Source: Sphingopyxis macrogoltabida
Lineage (GTDB): Bacteria > Pseudomonadota > Alphaproteobacteria > Sphingomonadales > Sphingomonadaceae
NCBI RefSeq assembly: GCF_001314325.1
Contig: NZ_CP009429.1
Location: forward strand, 5,084,501-5,148,500
Direction: 5' to 3'
DNA: 64,000 nt
In this document: in pieces, positions 59,671-64,000 of the stretch
Layout: each line of letters opens with the position of its first letter
How positions within the stretch are numbered: the stretch's first letter is position 1
Translations under genes and position numbers: made by a program
The notes under the pieces: model-generated
Seen by the model: the letters and a program-made list of their open reading frames with translations, nothing else
The model's database searches: none
What the model was told of the DNA's origin: nothing

Positions 59671-60999
59671 TCAGCCGGCGGCGCGGTGTCCGCGCTGCAT
59701 TGCGAGATAGATGGGAAGTCCTGCGACGGTCATCGCCAGACTGTACAGCGTCGGCTCCAGTCCCGCGCCGTAAAAGGCCCAGCAGACATAGATTATCCCC
59801 GCCAGCGTCAGCAGAACGAACGCCGGCGACATGTGGAAACGCCCTTCGTTCCGGAATTTCAGCGCCGCCAGCGCGCCGATCAGGTAGAAGATGATCGTCG
59901 TCGAGGTCGTCACCAGCATCATGAAATTGAACAGTTCGGCGAGGCCGCGGCTATAATTGGCATAGACGATGAGTGTAGCGAGCACCGCTGCGAGCAACAG
60001 GCTCCAATGCGGGACGCCGTGCCGGTTGTCGGTCCCGAAAGCGTGTGGGACCAAGCCGCGGTGCGCGAGGTCGCGCGGCAGTTCGCCGGCCAGCAGGACA
60101 AAGCCGTTGAGCGCGCCGAGCGCTGCGATGGCCGCCAGGACGGCGGCGGCGGTGCCTGCCTCGGGGCCGATGAAATGGCTGAAAAAAGTGGGGAAGGGCG
60201 CGATCGATGCGGCGACCACGTCCGACGGGAGCAGCATCGTGACCGCGGTGCAGGCGAGCAGATAGAGCAGGCCCGTCGCGACCATGCCGATCATCGTCGC
60301 CCGCGGCACGGTACGCTCGGGATCCGATACCCGGTCGCCAGCCGCCAGCGCGCTTTCAAAGCCCAATAGTGCGAACAATGTGAAGGTCGCGGCATGGCCG
60401 ATGCCCGCCAGGCTGACCGGCTCGGTGCCCTGCATCGACGGCAATGCGCTGTCTCCCGCCGCCAGCCACCACAGCGCGATGGCGATCGCGCCGAACAGCA
60501 GCAGCAGTTTCAGGATCAGCGTCACGACTTGCATCCCGCCCGCCTTGCGGACGCCGAGCAGGTTGACGAAGGTGAAGAACCACACGAAGGCGATCGCGAG
60601 CAGCGCCGCTGCCGACCCGCCGCCGTTCAGCGACGGATAGATGATCGCAAGGTTGCGGACGGCCGCGACCGCCAGCGTCGCGTTGGTCACCCAGCAACTG
60701 ATCCAAAAGCTCCAGGCCACGACAAAACCCGTCGCGGGGCCGAACGCCGCCGCCGCATAGGTGTAGGCACCGCAGCCCCCCGGCAGATATCGCGCGAGGC
60801 GTGCGAAGACCAGCGCGAGGCACAGCGTGCCCCCGATGGTTGCGAGCCAGCCGAGCGCGGCATTCCAGCCGAGCGGTGCCAGCGAGCTGGGCAGCAGGAA
60901 GACGCCCGAGCCGATCATGTTGCCCATGACCAGCGCAACGCACATCAAAAGGCCGAGCTTTTCGCCCGGCCTTTCGCTGTTGGTGACGGTGGAACTCAC
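59671..60999 (-). CDS. APC-family permease, AdiC-like
   Basis: A 442-residue inner-membrane transporter with twelve helices. TM1 reads GNMIGSGVFLLPSSLAPLG and resembles the arginine/agmatine antiporter AdiC; FALLGFESALAAGDRVSD is the TM6 segment. It could import or exchange an amino acid, amine or its degradation product. It begins four bases after the end of the TonB receptor gene, so outer- and inner-membrane uptake are encoded as one operon. Confidence 0.9.
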   Translation of the reverse strand: MSSTVTNSERPGEKLGLLMCVALVMGNMIGSGVFLLPSSLAPLGWNAALGWLATIGGTLCLALVFARLARYLPGGCGAYTYAAAAFGPATGFVVAWSFWISCWVTNATLAVAAVRNLAIIYPSLNGGGSAAALLAIAFVWFFTFVNLLGVRKAGGMQVVTLILKLLLLFGAIAIALWWLAAGDSALPSMQGTEPVSLAGIGHAATFTLFALLGFESALAAGDRVSDPERTVPRATMIGMVATGLLYLLACTAVTMLLPSDVVAASIAPFPTFFSHFIGPEAGTAAAVLAAIAALGALNGFVLLAGELPRDLAHRGLVPHAFGTDNRHGVPHWSLLLAAVLATLIVYANYSRGLAELFNFMMLVTTSTTIIFYLIGALAALKFRNEGRFHMSPAFVLLTLAGIIYVCWAFYGAGLEPTLYSLAMTVAGLPIYLAMQRGHRAAG

Positions 61000-61003
61000 C
61001 CGA

Positions 61004-63493
61004 TCAGAACTTGGCGCCCAGCCGCGCCCCGAAGGTCTGGGGCGTGCTCACCAGAACCTGCGGCCTGCCGTCGCACTGGCCGCAGTTCGAATAGCGCGCC
61101 AGTTCGGCGCGTTCGTCGAAGGCGTTCTGCAGGAACAGCTCGAAGCTGTACATGCTCCAGTCGAAGCCGACCGCGAAGTCGACCGTCGTCGACCCCTTGA
61201 TCCGGCCGAGCGCATTCGCCGTCGCGACGCGGATGTCGGGGGTCGCCGAGCTGCGATGCGCGATCACCGATTGCAGGTGCAATTCGCCCGGTCCGACCGG
61301 GAAGGCATAGCGCACCGTTGCGTTGCCGTTGAATTTCGGCGTCACCGGCAGCCGCGTTCCCGCCGGGGCGGCAATCGAGTTGCCGGCATCGGTGCATTGG
61401 TAGGTCGGATCGTCGATGTCGCAGAGATTATTCTTGGTCTTGGCATCGGTGTAGGAGGCCGCAGCGGTGATCGTCAGGCCTTGGGTCGGCCGGATATTGA
61501 CGTCGGCCTCGACGCCGCGAATGCGGGCATTCGGTCCGTTGTGGATTTCGGTGAAGCTGTTTTCGCCGAGGAAGGAGAACTGGAACCGCTTCCATTCCTG
61601 CTGGTAGATGGCGGCGTTGAACCGCACCAGCCCGTCGGCGAGCGTCGATTTGAAGCCGATCTCGTAATTGGTCAGGAAGTCGGCGGCATAGGGCGCGATC
61701 GTCGAGCGGCGGTTGATCCCGCCGGGGCGGAAACCGCGCGACCAGGTGCCATAGACCATCAGGTCGTCGTTGGGCTTCCACGTCAGGTTGAGCCGGTGGG
61801 TGAAGCCCGTGTCCTTCGTCCGCTTGGGGACCAGCTTGCCATCCACATAGTCGGCAAGGTTGGTGCACGGCCCGCCGGGAACGACGGCCGGGAGCAGCTC
61901 GCGCGAACTGCTATAGGTGTCGGTGTCGCGGTCGTAGAGGCGCTCGCCTGCCGTGGTGTAGCATTGCGCCACGCCCGTCCGGTTGCTGCCCGCGGCGTTG
62001 GGCGGCGAATCCTCGAAACCGTTGCCGGGATTGCGGCCGAAACCGAAGAAGCCGATCAGGCTGTTGTCGAACTTGTAATAGCGGCCGCCGCCGGTCAGCG
62101 TGACCGTCGGGGTGATGTCGAAGCTCGCCTCGCCGAACGCGGCATAGTCGCGATCGACGCGCTTTTGCAGGGTCAGCCACAGTGTGCCGGGGCGGCCGTT
62201 GACCGACAGGTCGTCGGCAAGGCCGGGAATCTTGTAATCCTGGAAAATCCGGTTGCTCTGGCGCTGGTAGAACAGCCCGGCGACGACGCGGAAACGTTCG
62301 TCCTGCGGCGACGAAATGCGCAGTTCCTGGCTCAGCTTGCGGAAATGGTCGGTGCCGATGATGAACTGGCGCGGGTCGATGGTGTTGCCGGCATTATCCT
62401 GAATATAGAAATAGCCGGCTAGCCCGCCGTAATCGGCATAAAGCGCGTCATAGGCTTCCGAATAATCGGTGTAATCGTTGATCTGATACGCTTTGCGGTC
62501 GAGATAGGCGCCCGCGTAGGTCAGATCGAAATTGCCGATCTTGCCCTCGATCGTCAGCGCCGCCTGGATGAACTTGTCGGTGCGCTTGTCGGGATAGAAG
62601 CGCTGCGTCTGCAAATCGCCGACGCGCGGATCCTGTGCGAAGGTGCCGTTGCTCTTCTGCTTCTGGTACAGAACCGTCGGCGTCACGGTCCAGTTGTCGT
62701 CGAGATCGACCTTGAGCGCGGCGCGGCCGCCATAGATTTCGGCGTCGTTGAAATTCTTTTTGACGAAATCGTCGTTGTCCACCGTGATCCCGCCGGGATC
62801 CGGCAGGAACGAGCGGGTGCCGGGCACATTGTCGATATAGCCGGCGTCCTTCTGGTACCAGCCGACGATACGCACCGCCGCCATCTCGCTGATCGGCGCG
62901 TTGATCATGCCCTCGAGCCGGCCGCCCATGCCGCCGCTCTTGACCGTGTTGAGTTCGCCGTCGACGCGGCCTTCGAAGCCCGAGGTGTCGGGCTTGTTGG
63001 TGATGATGCGGATCGTCCCCGCCTGCGACGAGGCGCCGTAAAGCGTGCCCTGCGGCCCCGCGAGCGATTCGATGCGCGCGATGTCATAGACATGGACGTC
63101 GAGCGTGCCGCCGATCGTCGTTACCGGCTGTTCGTCGAGATAGACGCCGACGCTGGGCAGCGAGCCCGAATGGTTGCCGTCGCCGCCGCTCGCGACGCCG
63201 CGCATATAGACGGTGGTGACCCCCGGCTGGCTAGACTGGAAGGAGACGCTGGGCAGAAGTTTCGAGAAGTCCTGGAAATTGGCGACGTTGAGCTGGTCGA
63301 GCTTGCGCGTTCCGAGCGCCTGGATGCTGATCGGCACATCCTGAAGATTTTCCTCGCGCTTCTGCGCGGTGACGACGATTTCGTCGTCATTGCCGGTATC
63401 GGCGGCCTCCTGCGCCAGCAGCGGCGTGGACGCCAGGACGCTGCTGGACAGCGAAGCCAAGAGCAAAGCGCGGCATGAAAAACGTACCGACAT
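61004..63493 (-). CDS. TonB-dependent receptor
   Basis: An 829-residue outer-membrane receptor. A signal peptide (ending STPLLAQ) is followed by the TonB box DEIVVTAQKREENLQDVPIS, the plug (NVANFQDFSKLLPSVSFQSS) and a barrel whose last strand ends TFGARLGAKF. There is no STN domain, unlike the receptor at 37011. It is of the large sphingomonad group that imports organic substrates rather than siderophores. GGGGGA lies five bases before the ATG. It is co-transcribed with the AdiC-like permease and convergent to the Rieske/FAD/PYROXD2 cluster. Confidence 0.92.
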   Translation of the reverse strand: MSVRFSCRALLLASLSSSVLASTPLLAQEAADTGNDDEIVVTAQKREENLQDVPISIQALGTRKLDQLNVANFQDFSKLLPSVSFQSSQPGVTTVYMRGVASGGDGNHSGSLPSVGVYLDEQPVTTIGGTLDVHVYDIARIESLAGPQGTLYGASSQAGTIRIITNKPDTSGFEGRVDGELNTVKSGGMGGRLEGMINAPISEMAAVRIVGWYQKDAGYIDNVPGTRSFLPDPGGITVDNDDFVKKNFNDAEIYGGRAALKVDLDDNWTVTPTVLYQKQKSNGTFAQDPRVGDLQTQRFYPDKRTDKFIQAALTIEGKIGNFDLTYAGAYLDRKAYQINDYTDYSEAYDALYADYGGLAGYFYIQDNAGNTIDPRQFIIGTDHFRKLSQELRISSPQDERFRVVAGLFYQRQSNRIFQDYKIPGLADDLSVNGRPGTLWLTLQKRVDRDYAAFGEASFDITPTVTLTGGGRYYKFDNSLIGFFGFGRNPGNGFEDSPPNAAGSNRTGVAQCYTTAGERLYDRDTDTYSSSRELLPAVVPGGPCTNLADYVDGKLVPKRTKDTGFTHRLNLTWKPNDDLMVYGTWSRGFRPGGINRRSTIAPYAADFLTNYEIGFKSTLADGLVRFNAAIYQQEWKRFQFSFLGENSFTEIHNGPNARIRGVEADVNIRPTQGLTITAAASYTDAKTKNNLCDIDDPTYQCTDAGNSIAAPAGTRLPVTPKFNGNATVRYAFPVGPGELHLQSVIAHRSSATPDIRVATANALGRIKGSTTVDFAVGFDWSMYSFELFLQNAFDERAELARYSNCGQCDGRPQVLVSTPQTFGARLGAKF

Positions 63494-63677
63494 AATATCC
63501 CCCTGTTGACCGCGCGCCGATGGTCCAGCGTCGCGACGGAGGCGAGGTTTCACCTATTTCGGGCCGTCGTCAATCGACGCTGAAGGTCCGGACGGAGGGC
63601 GCGGGCGGTTTCCGGTGCAACTATGACAAAATTGCCACAATCGGTGCCGATACCCTGCGTTGACGAAAGCAAAGGCG

Positions 63678-64000
63678 TCAGGGCGCGTCCGGATAGTGCG
63701 CGAGGACGGGCCCCAGCGCATCTTTCAAAGGCTGGAGCCAGGGCTCCATCGCCCGCCATTGCCCGACGCCGTCGCTGTTGATCGGCCGCCGCACCTGTTC
63801 CGAGCTCGCGGTGCGCACCGCACGCGCGTTGGTATGGAACTGCAGGCACGCCTCCTCGAAGGGGAGGTCCAGATAGGCGAGCAGCGCGCGCACTTGGCCT
63901 TCGAGGTCTTCGATCAGCCGTTCGTGGATGACGCGGTGGATGCGCCGGGGCAGCACGGCGTCGAAATGACCCGCCAGATCGACATAGTCGGCATAATAGC
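63678..64000 (-). CDS. Sulfotransferase family protein, C-terminal part
   Basis: The window ends inside this minus-strand gene; only the last 107 or so residues are seen. MLPRRIHRVIHERLIEDLEG is followed by VRALLAYLDLPFEEACLQFH and RPINSDGVGQWRAMEPWLQPL, the C-terminal pattern of bacterial sulfotransferases (Sulfotransfer_3, often with TPR). The PAPS-binding N-terminal motifs lie outside the window. It is in the same direction as the TonB receptor gene with a 184-base gap and may belong to the same regulon. Confidence 0.8.
   Translation of the reverse strand, partial: YYADYVDLAGHFDAVLPRRIHRVIHERLIEDLEGQVRALLAYLDLPFEEACLQFHTNARAVRTASSEQVRRPINSDGVGQWRAMEPWLQPLKDALGPVLAHYPDAP

Overview
The window is GC-rich alphaproteobacterial chromosome. 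The gene families (many TonB-dependent receptors, a SuhB-like small-RNA candidate, a YqcI/YcgG plus DUF1989 pair, archaic chaperone-usher pili) and the palindromic intergenic repeats fit a sphingomonad, probably close to Sphingopyxis; this assignment is inference from content. Coding density is high. Many neighbours overlap by ATGA, and most starts were chosen by Shine-Dalgarno spacing.

Layout. 1-4.4 kb: a palindromic repeat, a glutathione S-transferase, a 271-bp MITE-like element just in front of a CinA-domain protein, an MFS exporter, a transglutaminase-like protein and a glycine-zipper lipoprotein-like protein. 4.5-14.5 kb: a surface-fibre locus. It holds a PilZ-XRE fusion regulator, a small secreted pilin-like protein, and one long minus-strand operon of seven pilin-like subunits, a chaperone, an usher and a tip protein. 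15-19.95 kb: a degenerate lycopene-cyclase-like protein, tRNA-Gly(UCC), membrane proteins, a GNAT acetyltransferase and a 2H phosphoesterase. 19.97-22.46 kb: a small AT-richer island with a 50-residue zinc-finger-like protein, a coiled-coil/winged-helix protein, an orphan membrane-anchored protein and an IS5-family element. 22.5-27.1 kb: thiC with its TPP riboswitch, then a YadA-like trimeric autotransporter. 27-31.3 kb: small enzymes and a LysR regulator.

31.3-36.9 kb: two Crp-like regulators flank a DUF6894 gene broken by a perfect 25-bp tandem duplication, a KTSC-domain protein, a translationally coupled pair of a YqcI/YcgG haem N-oxygenase-like protein and a DUF1989 protein, a candidate small RNA with its own promoter and terminator, nnrD and a histidine phosphatase. 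37-46 kb: an STN-domain TonB receptor, a TSUP permease, a LysR regulator, rlmE-ppx, a second glycine-zipper protein, a phytase-like esterase and rpmB. 46-50.2 kb: housekeeping genes (tadA, sirtuin, dapB, M48 protease, nth).

50.2-64 kb: regulator/enzyme pairs (SDR with divergent TetR; AraC with divergent SDR), an M20 peptidase, and a probable catabolic cluster. The cluster is a TetR repressor with a clear palindromic operator, a Rieske oxygenase, an FAD monooxygenase and a PYROXD2/CrtI-like oxidoreductase on the plus strand, facing a TonB receptor-APC permease operon on the minus strand. A truncated sulfotransferase gene ends the window.

The best candidates for undescribed biology are the YqcI/YcgG-DUF1989 pair with its 9-codon upstream ORF, the PilZ-XRE regulator beside the multi-pilin fibre operon, the Rieske/FAD/PYROXD2 cluster, and the 25-bp duplication in the DUF6894 gene.
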